From: Camillea tinctor
Taxonomy: Eukaryota; Ascomycota; Sordariomycetes; Xylariales; Xylariaceae
Assembly (NCBI GenBank): GCA_022578605.1
Contig: MU394083.1
Location: 268,040-332,039 of the forward strand
Direction of reading: 5' to 3'
Length of the DNA: 64,000 nucleotides
Below are positions 32,191-45,107 of this stretch, piece after piece; within the stretch, counting starts at the first letter, position 1, and each line of letters opens with the position of its first letter. Below the pieces are notes generated by a model. That model saw only the letters and a list, made by a program, of their open reading frames with translations, was not told the origin of the DNA and searched no databases. A program made the translations under genes and the position numbers.

Positions 32191-33645
32191 TCATGACTTG
32201 AGCACGCCCACCTTCCGCAGTATATCGTCCGTGTTGACGCTCGGGTTCCCGCATACCGTGTACTTCCACGTGTCGGGCTCGATGCGCTGGTCCGCGGGCA
32301 GCACGCTCCAGTGGGGCGACGGCTCGGTCTTGAGCCACTTGAAGTCGTCGACCTGGTCCCATTGGTTGTTCTCTGCCGTCGTGGTGTCGCTCGCCTGGTT
32401 TTTGGTTAGCGGGGTGAGATTTGTCGCGATATAGGTTGATGACTTCTCTTTTTTTTCTTTTTTTGATCTGTTTTTTTTTCTCGCCGAAAAAAAAAGGGGG
32501 GGAAGTTGGAGACGAACAAAGAAATCAACTTACATAAAGGTCCGGCAGCGGCGCAAACCGCATGCCCTCGCAGTCCTCGATGATCGGGTGGCTCTGGCAA
32601 TGCAGATACACGTCCACGTTCCTGCACTCGTGGATCCGCACCTGCCGCGCGGCCACCACGATCACGCTATCCTCGATCCCCGTGATGTGCGCGGGGCCCG
32701 CCACGTGTCCCGCGACGATGAGGCTGCGGCGGATGTTCTTGAGCGCGAGCCCGGCGAAGGGCGCCCCGCTGCCGCTGCGCGTCGGGATCGTCATGTCCAC
32801 CACGCAGCGGTCCAGCCCCGTCAGGCTGCCCGACGACGTCGCGTGCGACGCCGTCGACGGCAGCATGATGTGCAGCCCCGTGTGGTCGTAGATCGATATG
32901 TTCTTGGCCGTGGAGAAGCTCGGCTTGCGCACCCCTGCCGAGTTGGCCGGCCGCGACAGCTCCTCGTTGTAGTTCTTCGAGAACGAGGGCAGCGTCCCCA
33001 CCGCGTCGCGGGCTTCCGCCTCGACCACCACGGCCTCGCTGGATGGTGCTGCCGGGCCATCATCGTCTTTGGCGTTGCCACTGGGGAAGGGGTTATGGAA
33101 GCGGGGGTCCGGCGGCGCCTGGGTTTGTGCTGCCGGTTTCGCGACCCTGGGCTTGAATTGGAAGCGTGACTTGTTTGCGAACTTGCCAGTCGCCTCGTTC
33201 AGCTTCTCGGTCAGAGCTTTGATTGCCTGGTCCCCATGTCAGAATTGGTTATACTGCACATGACCTTGGGTTTATGCGAGCATCGTAAAGTACCTGAGAG
33301 TAAGTCCGCTGGTCATACGCGGGAATGTAATCGGCAGCGTCTAAGACCTCGTTGGACAGCCGCGAGACGCTCGCTAATATGGTGTCATGGCAGTCCTGCC
33401 GCTCTCCCCCTATGGGGGATAGTGTGGCGAGGTCATCGATTTGGTCTTGGATGACTAGTTTAATGTGTTAACTCAAGTCGTTTTTTAATATTCCGTTAGA
33501 GTAAGAGAGCATCATTACTGTTTACTTCGGCCTGGAAATGCCGGTAGAATTTCTCCTTTGGATCTGACATCTTGTTCTCTGTTAATCCACCGGCGGAACT
33601 AGGCGGGCTGGGGTCAAAAGGTATAAAGAGGGTGGTAGTAGCCAT
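32191..33645 (-). CDS. Tubulin-folding cofactor C (TBCC)
   Basis: Four exons (33645-33519, 33454-33294, 33226-32534, 32394-32191), 394 aa. Introns of 64, 67 and 139 nt; all phases agree, and the first uses donor GTAATG. The N-terminal helical domain (KFYRHFQAEVN, IQDQIDDLATL, AYDQRTYSQAIKALTEKL) resembles the TBCC spectrin-like region that binds tubulin. The C-CAP beta-helix (about 190-380) contains LDRCVVDM, RRSLIVAGHVAGPAHI and the family motif QxRxH as QVRIH (about 291-295), whose Arg acts as the GTPase-activating finger. It continues with CQSHPIIEDCEGMRFAPLPD and, after the last intron, NQWDQVDDFKWLK. With cofactors D and E it triggers GTP hydrolysis on beta-tubulin and releases folded dimers in the cytosol. 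Confidence 0.92.
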
Positions 33646-35409
33646 GTTTTCAATATAAAACAAGAAGAACAATGTGCATGCAAATGATATATTACTTTAT
33701 GATTCAATAATTACCTGATAAGACTATGTTGCTGAAACCAAGTGTCAGTCTCTTTTTGTAGTCAATGTGATGAGATATATGGTTGGTCCGCAGGTGGTAA
33801 ACAATGGGATGGATGGCAGAATATAAATTTAAATAACAAAGGAGGGAGGGGAAGAAAGGAGGGATATATAACAAAGTAAGTAGTATATAGCAGGTAGTAT
33901 GTAGCAGGTAATGTCTCTGGGGTGGTACTCGCTGCAGGATGTCGTCGTTTGTGCCGTGAGTGAGATTTGTGGAATGTGGAATGCGGAATGGCTTGTATGT
34001 ATGTATGAGTAGGTATGAGTTGAGGTGGAAGTGCAGGAACATGCGACAATGCGGTTTAAGATAGAGGGGCCAATGGAGTGACCAATGGAGTGACCAGTGG
34101 AGGAGCTAATCAATCGGCTATCGACATTTTTTGACCAATACCGTCCAATGAACAGACTTGCTAGTGCTAGACCCAGTTTTAACCTACCCTTAAGCCTTGT
34201 TAAACTTTAGAGCTTTACCCCCTTTATTAACGATTAAGACGTAACTTTACCCCATAGTACCAGACACTTCACTATAGGTAGATGACTATAACTTGACTTG
34301 CAAAACTCAACTATTCGTGTAAGATAGAATGACATACTAATTGTTCCGACTTATGTACCTAGGTATCTAATGCAAAACAAATATTATCAATCACGATGCT
34401 ATAAAGACATTTAATAATTTGAACATGAACCCCGCATTATCATGCATCGAATATTATTATTTTAGTCGTCTTCACACCCTCTTTTTCTTCCTGACAACCT
34501 ATGAGGTCCCGAAGAATCATCTCCAACTTCTGGCACCCCAGATCTCCGTCGATTCCATTTCCGGGTAGGGATGTGCAGTGACGTAAAGTCAGGTTACCCA
34601 TCCATTGCTTAGCTGAACCTTTGACGTAGCTGCGTAGGTCGGGTACTCAAATCTCTGATCGCCAGGTGACGGTAAAAACCCATCCTCGCCAGCAAAGCGG
34701 CAGCGGGCTTGTCTGAAACTGGTAAGGACGGAAACCCCGTCATGGCATGTCATCTCATGTTTGTCGTTCCATCCACTCCATTGTCGAGAGGGAATAGGAG
34801 AACTCCATTGCAGCCACGTTACCGCTGTTGTAGGGATTTCTCAACCCCCTCCTCCCACCCCCTATATAGGTAAGTGAACATGAAAAGCCGAATGGAGCAA
34901 CGCCGCCCACACCCGCTAAACAGTCTATGGCGGGGAGATCCTAGTAATACTTAGCGGGTATACATCCATAGTTCCTTATATGAACGACATTGGCGTTTTC
35001 TTTTTTCTAGCCGCATATGCTGCCCATACAATATATAGGACAATCGGATAAGTGGGCATGGTTGACTCGTTCGTCGAACTGTAACGCTGTAGAAGCATAT
35101 TAAAATTATGGTATCCGACATGCATCCTATAAGATCTCTATTAACCCTATTCGTTGAACTTATTGGCAAGTTTACAAGAAAAACAATAAATGGATAGGGT
35201 ATACACATGGATTAGATATCTGAATATTTACCAAGTTACCTTATATACTTATTACAGTAGGAGTAAGCAGGATTCATATTTTATTTTTATTTTTTTAGAA
35301 AAAAGGAAAAGGAAAGGAAACTATACCACTTACCTGATGTATTATGCTCTAGTTGCTGCGACCATGATAGTAGACTCATAAATGGTACTTCCCTGCCCTA
35401 TTAAAGCAC
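33646..35409. other. Intergenic region
   Basis: Upstream DNA of the TBCC gene and 3' flank of the hypothetical gene. Several overlapping ORFs at 33700-34110 are low-complexity (His/Tyr/Thr/Ser-rich) and lack support. A short direct repeat of ATGGAGTGACCA(A/G)TGGAG lies near 34072-34101. No gene supported. Confidence 0.5.
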
Positions 35410-36222
35410 TCAAATACCTCCATACCTTCGTCCTCGTGACCGTCTATATCTACGAGGAAGAATATATCTCTCCCTAGCACCCACCGGCTTAAAATCTATC
35501 CGAAGAGCAGGCTCAAGGTGCGTGCCCCGGAACGGCTCCGGCACGTATCCCTCCCAGCGCGGCACGCCCGGCTCCAACGCCGACCGCGCCTTTTCGTACC
35601 CTTCGCACGGCGGGCCCAGGAGCCAAAACTCCGCTTGCGGGACCTTCGGATCCCACTGCGATCCCACGCGCAGCGGGGTGTCCGTGGGACGATGCCAAAG
35701 CTGATCCCGCTTCGGGACGCAGGTCCACCAGCCCTGCCAGTGCACGCGGCGCGCCTGCAGGCCCAGATACACGAGGATCCGCGGCGGCACCGGGGCGTCG
35801 ATCGAGCCGAACCGGCCGTTCTGGAAGATCGGCCGGGGCGACGTACTGTGCATTTCCTTCCGCACCCATACCACTTTGGCTCCCATGAGGCGGGCTTGGG
35901 CTGTGAGGATCCTCTCGTGGGCGGCGAGGTTCGCGGTGACGTATGTGGAGCTGTTATGGGATCCGGCCCATTCGGGCTTCTGGAGCCAGATGATCACGGG
36001 GTCGGTGGCGCTGTCCTGCCAGCGCCTCCACGCTTTGCTCTCGTCTAGGTGCAGCTCCTCTATAGCCTGTCCGGGGCCTGCTTTCATGCCTCTCTTCCAT
36101 TTGATCCGACGCCCCAGCGCCTTGTGCGCTGGTTCTGCCTCGTCATTGGCGTTCACTCGGGGACTCCGGAGTGGCATCTTTTTAGAAATTTCAAAGGTAG
36201 GTATATAACTAACGGTGCTCAA
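35410..36222 (-). CDS. Hypothetical protein with basic C-terminus
   Basis: Single exon, 270 aa, GC-rich with clear coding character, but I do not recognise the family. Visible features: a basic N-terminal part (RRIKWKRGMKAG), a block PVIIWLQKPEWAGSHNS, a helix AAHERILTAQARLMGAKVVWV, Trp- and Pro-rich segments (VHWQGWWTCVP; FWLLGPPCEGYEKA) and a strongly basic end (LPRRYRRSRGRR). No signal peptide or membrane helix. The first 15 residues may not be translated, since a second Met (start of MPLRSPRV) follows. It stands alone between long AT-rich spacers, which would fit an accessory gene. Confidence 0.6.
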   Translation of the reverse strand: MSTVSYIPTFEISKKMPLRSPRVNANDEAEPAHKALGRRIKWKRGMKAGPGQAIEELHLDESKAWRRWQDSATDPVIIWLQKPEWAGSHNSSTYVTANLAAHERILTAQARLMGAKVVWVRKEMHSTSPRPIFQNGRFGSIDAPVPPRILVYLGLQARRVHWQGWWTCVPKRDQLWHRPTDTPLRVGSQWDPKVPQAEFWLLGPPCEGYEKARSALEPGVPRWEGYVPEPFRGTHLEPALRIDFKPVGARERYILPRRYRRSRGRRYGGI

Positions 36223-37442
36223 ATCTGTATAGTCTAGATCCCTCTGCCACGTGTGTCCTCAAACTGAGGGTGACGCTTCGGTTCTATATATGTCATCTCA
36301 TATTCAAAGAGATAATTGAATTGTTGTGATGAACACATCCTTTATCTCGATCTTTAAGTCTCCTAGTGAAGGGTCTTTCTTCGAGTCTACATTCTATTAG
36401 CTGAGCCTAACAGCTGACCTGGGTTTCATTGACTTTGGTAGACTCCAGGACCTTCAAAGAAGACTAGTCAAATAAAGAACATGTTGCTCTCTTTATCTGT
36501 CCCCTCACAAGTCACTGCGGTAACATCATACGTAAACATAGCATAATTGACTCAGTAACCTCTGCTAACTCAGTTTACACAGACGAGGATGCATATAGAC
36601 ATCTCCCTCATCTAAAAACACTAATTACGCTCACTATAATGCAAGAGACAGCTAAAACTCACCTAAACTTTGTGGTGCTCTCGGGAAATAAATTCGTTTT
36701 CGGCTCTTTACGGGTATCTATCATTGTCTTCTGAACTCACTTCCGCCAGAGCAACATGCTATGAGATTGATTGTATTTCTAGAAGGAGCACCGATGTTCA
36801 TACTGTGGTATATAAGCCTGGACATCAATATAATGAGACGGAACAACGCAAAAGCCAACAACTGTGAAGTATAATGTCAAATGAAACCCACATAGACATT
36901 CAGATATGTATATTCAGATAAATATATAGCCAAATACTTCAAGCAAACAACCTCTGACGTTCAAATTTGCTTATTCATATTGAATTAATTTACTCTAATA
37001 ACTTCATATTCTGAACGGCCTGTCTGCCGATGTTAATGCTGTAGGGAAAGGACGCTAATGTCTTGTTACTGGGTGCTGAATTCGATATCATAGCACATGG
37101 GTAAAGTCATGGCTTGATATAGAGTCACTGCTTTTGGATATATATACCTTATTGCACCTTTTCTTAATACACATCGTGATGATCATATAACTCAGGGGTA
37201 ATAACAACATAATCTGTCTTCCCCAACCACCGTCTTGAGGAAATATTCTCATAGGTAAGGAGCCGTTAGCGCTACGGCAAAATGTCTCTGTTGATTTTCG
37301 CTGTCCTCTCAAAGTTGAGCATGCTCCGCTGCATTGCTTCAGTGGTGTCCTCTATAGACTACCTAGGTACTTTCCAAATCTTAATTTATTACGACCCATG
37401 ACGTTTATCGCAAAGCACGTTTCTATTATCTCAAGGCATTAC

Positions 37443-37713
37443 ATACTGATGTGGGGACTAGGGGAACTAGGGACCACAATTGTATATAGTTCGCGATGCA
37501 TTACAGGTTTGCGATAGTTCCTTCCTTTTACAACATGGCATGTCGGCGTTACTATACAGCTTAGATCAATACATTCCTTTGCTTTCTTTTATGTCTCCAT
37601 TTCAAATAAACAGTATGATGGTTGGGTGTCGTAGACTAGGGACATCAGTCCCTAGTCCCTCACAGCCTCATACAACTGTTGGTAGGGGGTCTCCTCTATC
37701 TCCAGTTCAATAC
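37443..37713. mobile_element. Solo-LTR-like repeat, copy 1 (263 bp, TSD ATAC)
   Basis: Element 37447-37709 begins TGATGTGGGGAC and ends CCAGTTCA. It is flanked on both sides by ATAC (37443-37446 and 37710-37713). A second copy lies at 44835-45103. TG...CA ends with a 4-bp target duplication fit a solo LTR. The interior has repeated ACTAGGGA units and a hairpin at 37634-37657 with 10-bp arms. No protein-coding capacity: the ORF inside is a chance frame shared by both copies. Confidence 0.75.
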
Positions 37714-40128
37714 GTGGTCCTCATATAGTCTAGTAAAGTATGAATAACTTAATAGTTAGCATACAAACCGACCTGATATCCTTGTAGAAATGATCGATTT
37801 AATTAGATTAGAAAGAGAGGCCATCGCATGGCCGAACAAATTGTGACTGTCGGTGCGGGTTGTTGGATTTGGGGTATTGTTAACATAATTCCGAATCAAA
37901 CGCAACTACTCCGACAGAATTATTAGAAATCACAAAACATCGCCTTGAAACGAATTTGGTCTCTCTTGTGGAGTCATACAAGACCAACGTTGAGATATGC
38001 TTATGCTTATTACAACCTCTGCCGTCCGAGTTTTCCAAATCAACGAAATTGGATCTGCGCCCTTCAGCGTAGTATTACACATATGTAGCAGCTTGTTTTA
38101 CGATAGATTTATAACTTCCTTCTAATCTAACGCAACATTTCATTCTAACATCCTTATTTCTCGGGATAGAGGCATTGGTAGACTACTTAGATGCTTCAAA
38201 GTGAAAATGAACCGTCCTTCCTAATGTGTGTTTCTCCAGAGTGCCAAATTATTGCAGTTGTATCTTGACGTCACAGTCGTGCAATATAGTACAATAATTT
38301 GCAACTCACAACACTCATTGATACTAGCGAAACTATGATGTATTAAACTAAAAGGTTTGAGGGACTTCGAATCAGTAAAGTGTTCAAATAGCTAGGAAAA
38401 CTCGAAGTTGGTTGTAGCTCGCTCGCACTTCGAGCATGTAACTAACACGGAATTAAAATCAACGTAACAGTCTGATGAAAAACCCTGGTCTCTGGCAAAC
38501 AGGTATTTGGGCATCTATGCAAACCACTGACGCTGAAAAGTCACATTCCGCTTTGTTTTGGGTAGTTCAAGACTAGGCTACCCCAAGAAGACTCACGGGA
38601 ATTCATCGGAGACGGATTACTCTTCGATGTCCTACCGGACGAATATTCTCATTTGATCTACGGGTATCGACATTCAAAAAATATAACTTTACCTTCCATT
38701 CCTAGTAAATTCATCGGATTACGGTTACGACGGTAGTCTCTCGGATTAATGCGTTATTCTTATTGTATTACTGCGAAGCTTTTGCGAAATATTCGCTTTC
38801 TTCGCAGAGTGACTGCTGACCACCACCTCTAAGCAGATCACGATACCGTTTTCTGGGTAGACAATTAATGATGGTGTCACGGCGCCGCATCTGATCAGCT
38901 TTGATGGCCTCGTAATTGATTCACTTGCTGTCCTTCCAACAGTTCTTCGTCGGGTTATACTAAAACCTCTTTCCACTGTTTATTCCCGCTATGTGGAGAT
39001 GACGACGATGATAAGGCTAGACACGAGACAGGGTCAGGATAGCTGTGAAGGAGTTTCCAGCCCTAAAAACCACCGAGACTGTGTGATGCCAAGGATAATA
39101 GCCAAGGTAGTTTACTCTACGGAAAATACCACCTAGTCATTGCCATGGGCAAGCTGCATGCTCAACTGCGAAAAGTTGACAATGCGCCCTAGTTAAATGT
39201 ATGCTAATCACATTTTGACCCGGTGCCATTGTTGTATTACCCGCGGGGTAGTGGGCCAATAGCTCCGTGGTGGTATTATCACTATGTCATGTGGTTGATG
39301 TGGTTGGACGCGCGGCGCTTGTTTCAATGGTCATGGAACATTCCGTCTCTTCTATTCCCGTAATGCCTTTATGTCGCTTGTAAAATTGGTAACCTCTCTA
39401 CTTGGGGATACGGTACCCGTTATTGTCGTTCGTGTGCTCTTGAAAGAAAGCTTAATGCTTGGATATTATAGGGCGAGGAATCGAAAATGCGACTACGGCC
39501 GATGCAGCGACAAGAGACGAAGATCAGGTACCGATGAAAATAACTCGTCAGCCCATGGGGATCTTCAAAGGCCAAGACCGGGGTACCTGGCAGCCGGGAA
39601 CAAGATCTGGGGTTTGAATAAGGGGTAAAGGAGACTAACGACGATCGAGATGTGTGGGGTCGCAACATGAATCCATATTGATTTGCATTTTACTATGTAC
39701 GTAAGTCACTTGTTCTATTCTCCTAGATTGTTCTGTAGTAAAATATCTCACATCCCTTGGATCCGTGCCGTGTTATTAGTGTAAAAATTGCACGCATCAC
39801 ATCGAGGTTACTATGCTCCAATGTACGCACAAACCTACGCACTGGTTTTGTGCCAACCGATCGACGAAAAAGGCACGCTGACCCCCTGAAGAACGCGTAT
39901 CTTCAAAAGTTGAGTCCGAGTTGAACGAACTGACTGAATACTGCGTTATCCCTGAAATTATCTCGGTCAACTATGTCTAATTTCCCAGTTGGAGAAACCG
40001 CACACAAAGTGAGTTCTTAGCGTGCTCGTATATGCCGGGATAAGCAGCCATATTTTGGGTACATGAATTTTAAAGGGGGGGAGGCCACAATGCTTAGGAC
40101 GCCCTTACTTTCGCCGGCATCACAATAG

Positions 40129-40130
<2 letters not shown>

Positions 40131-40161
<31 letters not shown>
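40131..40161. repeat. 31-nt homopolymer T tract
   Basis: Uninterrupted run of 31 T on the + strand, the longest homopolymer in the window. On the minus strand it would be poly-A, as left by target-primed retrotransposition or retroposition, but no element body is recognised next to it. Confidence 0.8.
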
Positions 40162-40407
40162 CAGATTTCGACCACACCATCTTAGTAGCTACAAGATCAT
40201 GCTCGGAGTTTAATGTGTATCAGAAAACCATTTTAGAACAACAAACGGGTCTTACAGGAAAGGTCAATTATTGCCGAGGGCGGGGTTTCTAATATCGTCT
40301 CATAACTGACAAGATATTTATCTGCCTGTGTATATACAATGTTCTTATCTATGCAACGTATGTTCTAGTTCAAGTCTAAATAACACCGCAAAGTGTATCC
40401 TGAAATT

Positions 40408-42067
40408 TCATTGCTTGACATCGGCACCAATCGAGGCGAAATACTGGCACCGGGTCTTAGTCGTCTGATCCACCAGCTCCATGGTTGTGTTCCCCCCTGT
40501 CCCAAACAAGAGCCTATCCTGCCTCTGAGGGCTCCACTCCTCCCACTTCGCCGACCCCGGATGTCGGTACTTGTTCGGGTCGAAGCTGCGGATAAAACTT
40601 GTCCAGTATGCCTGTATGACGGGAATCACGGCGGCATTCACGCCACCCGGATAATAGCTGGCTGGCGGTGATCCTCGCGGTCCCACGTTTTGGGGTCCCC
40701 AGATAGCGTTCAGCTCGACGGTGTGTGGCACGCCGTACCCTGCGGCCACTTGGGCTGGATCTTCGACGTTGTACCGGTAGCTGTATGATCCCGCCTTGCC
40801 ATAATTAGCCATCGCAGAGGATATAAACGTCCCTGGGCACGTATAACGCATATCGCCATAGGCGTTGGCGACCTGGCGCCAGTAACATCCACTGCTTGGA
40901 CACGTGGTGTTGGGGTTTGGATATAAAGCGTTGATCCGGCCTAGTTGGTCTAGGTTGAGAAAAGGGAATTGAGATTTTAGGAACGAATCACTTTGACCAA
41001 TGGTAGAAGTCGTCTGAGGTGTAAACACTGTCCCTTCATTTGTGTCATCACCAACGATCAGGGGAACCTTGATAAATTTGCCTTTTGCGAACGAATCGTA
41101 TGGATAGTCCGTAATCATATCGTCGTCAATTACCGGTGACCACATGTAGAGAGGTGCCGATGCCGCACCTTCGTAAGGAATATTGACATTCGCGGCTTGT
41201 ATTTCTGCTGCGGTCTTGGACTTTATGCAAGCAAGAGGGCCTGTGCCCGCGCATCCAAGCTGAATTGCGAGGTTATCAAATTGATACTGAGATTCCTCCA
41301 CGGTGAGCACAGTAGCGAATGAGACTGATTCAGCTGCTGCCGCTTGGAAAAGATGTGAGTCCTTAGCATTATACGCCGTTAAGTGAATACTAATGCTTCC
41401 AGCTCCAGCCGATGCGCCGCCCAAGACAACATGATTTGGGTCTCCTCCGAAGAGTGAAATGTAATCATGGACCCATTCTAAAGCCTTCCGCTGATCTAGA
41501 AGGCCGATGTTGGGAGTAATTGCATCACCGTCAGTCAAAAACCCAAAGGGTCCAACGCGGTAGTTAAGGGTTACTACAATAATGCGGTGACCACTCGCCG
41601 CGATCAGTCCCCCTCCATCAAAATCCGGGTTTGCGTTCGTGTTGAAGCCGCCGCCTTGAATAAAGAAGTAGACTGGCAGTTTTGCAAAGACCGTGATATT
41701 GGTTGGCGCATACACGTCCAGAAATAGGCAGTCCTCTGAGCTCGCATTAGCAGGATCGTTCATCCCAAGGCAATATGGTCCATGCTATTATATAGTAGTC
41801 GTTAGTCCGGACTAAACGGAACGAGATATTAAGACTTACCGCATTTGCTACTTGCACTCCACTAGTGCATGGAGGATCCTCAGGTGGCATAAATCTCAGC
41901 TCGTCAAGAGGCGGTGCCGCATATCGTAGTCCAAGCCATCGTGTTATACCATCTGATGAAGAGGCACCGGCGTATTTGTTACAGCTAAGGTCGACTACTG
42001 AGCTCACAGCTATTACAAGACTAAAAAGAAAGCATAGAGCTATCTGAAAAAAGCAACCGAGTTTCAT
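40408..42067 (-). CDS. Secreted type-B carboxylesterase/lipase
   Basis: Two exons (42067-41840, 41784-40408) with a 55-nt intron (GTAAGT...ATAATAG, phase 0); 534 aa. A signal peptide covers about 1-22 (start MKLGCFFQIALCFLF). The type-B carboxylesterase fold is complete: the oxyanion loop FFIQGGGF, EDCLFLDVYAP signature, nucleophile elbow GGASAGAGS (Ser201), acid in GDDTNEGT (Glu326) and catalytic His in GVPHTVE (His430). Several N-glycosylation sequons fit secretion. Such enzymes hydrolyse carboxylic esters; fungal secreted members act on lipids, plant-derived esters or feruloyl-type substrates, and the specificity cannot be told here. It is isolated within gene-poor DNA. Start chosen so that the signal peptide is exposed; a Met ten codons upstream is an alternative. 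Confidence 0.92.
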
Positions 42068-44830
42068 GATGGCCTTGGACGGATCGGATCCTGCCAAGGG
42101 ACGGGCCGTTTCCTTTCGTTGACCAGAATCTGGAAGCGCATGATTCCAAGGGCAGGCATACTGGAGTTCATATATAGAGATATATAGGTTATATGGTAAG
42201 AGTCAAAAGGGATAGGATCTCGGACTACGAGTCTCCTAACTCACTATCACCCGTGGGCAATGTTCCCGACACTGCCGTGTGACTATATGCACGATAGACT
42301 GCAAATAAATCAACCTAGGTCACTGCCTTGCCTTAGTATCATCCCTCGTATATTCAATAGTAACCCACGTGTCCCGTGAGATTATTTTATTAAATATACA
42401 CCTATGAAGGTCTCCTGGCCTGTTCTTGATCCTGCATAATGCATGCACGGGTGCATATAGCACGGGTACATCAATCTTACTCTCAGGGGGGGCATTTAAT
42501 TCACTGACTCCAGGATGTGCGGGGAGAGCGCGTTAGTTATCCGGGCCATTGCGGATCGACATGCATACCTCGGCCTGCAATAATAAGCCTTTGACTATCG
42601 TAGATCAGTTCGTTGTTCTTAAGTTGTATCGGCTATTGACTGGCCCTCCCTTGTTTACTACGTTGACTAAAATTTTTGGGTACCTTTCTTAGAGAATTGG
42701 AAATCGAACGTTTTTTGTCATTGACCGGATAATGCTGCCAATCAATAGAGGGATGTTGACTGTTCTCGTAATTCTTTTTTTTTTCGGATAAATTCCATAT
42801 GCCACTAAGACCAAGGGCGTTATGTTTTAGTTTAAAAGCTCCATGTATGATTGAGTGAATATAAAACTATGAAATATTTATAAACTTGTCGGCAAGTATT
42901 TCTCGAAGCTTAAATGAACAATGGCAAATAATATTTCCATTGCACTGACGGGGAAAAAATCTCAAGTTCTTCCATTGGCGACTTGAGAATTGCCCTGCTT
43001 ATCAGGGAGAATCTAGGTATGAAGTCAGGGTTAATTTCATCTCCCTAAATCTCCAAATTGACTACTTCAGGGAAGACTAGTATATACTATGAAGCATCTT
43101 GTTTCTCGTTTACCACATTAGCTACTCTAGCCAACTTAAAAGTCCTACTCAGACATTATTGAACGCCACAAAGTCATATATCTAGATAGGGATGTAATGT
43201 AACTTACTTAACATTGAGGCTGACCATTTCTTTTATATCATTATCTTGAGTTGCAATGCCTCCGAAAAGATGCATCTACAACATTTTTGTCAAATACGAA
43301 GCTATTACTATACAACACCATTTACCTAGGTAGTCAGCACTGGATTCAGCATTTTCATTTTCTTCTAAACACCTACGATAATAGAAAACCGTAACATTCA
43401 ATAGTCAAATCATGCTAACATCAAGCCTCGTGAGGTTTCCCTCATAAATGATATATTTTCATATTTCCTTAAGAACAGTTGTATACATTATTGTGGAAAT
43501 TTAAGAATCAATAGTCGAGCATTACACAAACCATCATGTATAATTCATGTCAGCCTCTTTTGACAACCTAAACCCGAAAATTGAACCCTGTTGCTAAGTT
43601 TTAAAGGTAAAATGAACAGCATACCTACCAGGCAATAATTGACGGCTAGGTGCCTGATCAGAACGTCTTACCTTTCCAAGCAATTGGTTCTATAATATAA
43701 CAAAGGCTTAAGGTAAGCAGATGTCAGCTTTTCCAGTATTTCGGATATCTGTGCAACATGATTACGACTCCATTTCATAGAGAACTCTTCCAAGGAGAAG
43801 TCCGGCAAGTCCAACGCTGGTATCATCTTGGCGATATTGCATGCATGACATGAAACCTAGCTTCCGAGCTCTCACACATTGCGTAAAGGCCAGGCAAGAA
43901 GAAATAACAGCTTGATAAGGATCTGCCGAGGAGAGTTCGTAATGAATACCAACATTTATAGTAGTGTTCGTAATGGAGTAACACAGGTTATATTATACTC
44001 GATATTTCGCCGGTTGGAATATGTGCCACATGATGAACAGTCACAGAGAAATGATATTTATCACGCTTTCGATGATAACTTTGAGTTCATAAGTGTGCCA
44101 CGTTCTCGTCATGGGTCCCTGATCTCAATGCCTAATGCAAAGATATTACTACCTAATAGCTAGATTAATGCTAAACACGATCAATATGCTAAGTATTAAA
44201 CATAGACTTATAGGTATGAAGTGTATTCTTATAAGTATCTAACTGTCGGTAATTAGCATTGAAGTGCAATGTCCTCTGTTCTAATAGGATTCTTCTTATG
44301 AAACTAGAGTTAAAAAGGCATAGTTGGTTCTTTAAAAGGCTCTTACATGTTAACTAATTACAGGTTATAAAGCTTGTATATTACGTGGAACGTTCTCTTC
44401 TATAATATGCTACCTGGTAGACCCTTAACTTTATAATATAACCTCAAATTTGTATCGTGGCCATATAGCATCTACCTATCAGCAGCAGTGTGCTATAGTA
44501 TAAGGTTTATGACAGTACTGTTGAAATGAAGGTTATGAAGTTACTTGATTGTGTGAACATCTATCTCTGGATGATGGGAGGACATGTTCCTTATGTACAT
44601 GTAGCTGCGGATACATCTTGTACATATCTGTACTTTGACAGATACCCCTTATCACCTATTTCAGCAATTACGTTGCGTATCAGGAAATAAAGAGGGGGAT
44701 TAATGTATAAGTAATGATATAAGAAGTAATTGTAGTTCTAAGGCTCTTACTAGCGCCCCCGTGACAAATGAATCGCCGAGCCAAAATTATAATCTCAGTC
44801 TACAATCTAGGCAATAATGTTTATGTTGAG

Positions 44831-45107
44831 ATAGTGATGTGGGGACTAGGGGAACTAGGGACCACAATTGTATATAGTTTGCGATGCATTACAGGTTTGC
44901 GATAGTTTCTTCTTTTTACAACATGGCATGTCGGCGTTACTATACAGTTTAGATCAATACATTCCTTTGCTTTTCGAATCTTTTGTGTTTCTATTTCAAA
45001 TAAACAGTATGATGGTTGGGTGTCGTAGACTAGGGACATTAGTCCCTAGTCCCTCACAGCCTCATACAACTGTTGGTAGGGGGTCTCCTCTATCTCCAGT
45101 TCAATAG
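44831..45107. mobile_element. Solo-LTR-like repeat, copy 2 (269 bp, TSD ATAG)
   Basis: Element 44835-45103, in the same orientation and highly similar to copy 1 at 37447-37709, with the same TGATGTGG and CCAGTTCA ends. Flanking duplications are ATAG (44831-44834 and 45104-45107), different from copy 1, so the two copies arose by independent insertions and not by segmental duplication. The main difference is a small divergent patch near 44972-44990. Most point differences are C in copy 1 and T in copy 2. Confidence 0.75.

Larger units (their letters stand above)
36223..40407. other. Gene-poor AT-rich region with a solo-LTR-like repeat
   Basis: About 4.2 kb without a supportable gene. It contains the repeat copy at 37447-37709 and a 31-nt T run at 40131-40161. 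A frame near 37828-38069 (start MAEQIVTVGAG, one stop, then a helix-like stretch) may be a decayed ORF but has no recognisable motif. The remaining ORFs are short and inconsistent. Confidence 0.5.

Noticed and set aside
35513..36048. 176-codon + strand and 118-codon minus-strand alternative ORFs
   Set aside because: Shadows of the 270-aa hypothetical gene; less balanced composition than the chosen frame, though the chosen frame also lacks a family.
43879..44163. 94-codon + strand ORF
   Set aside because: Begins at a TTG; the first ATG leaves about 73 codons in AT-rich DNA with no motif, TATA element or neighbour support.
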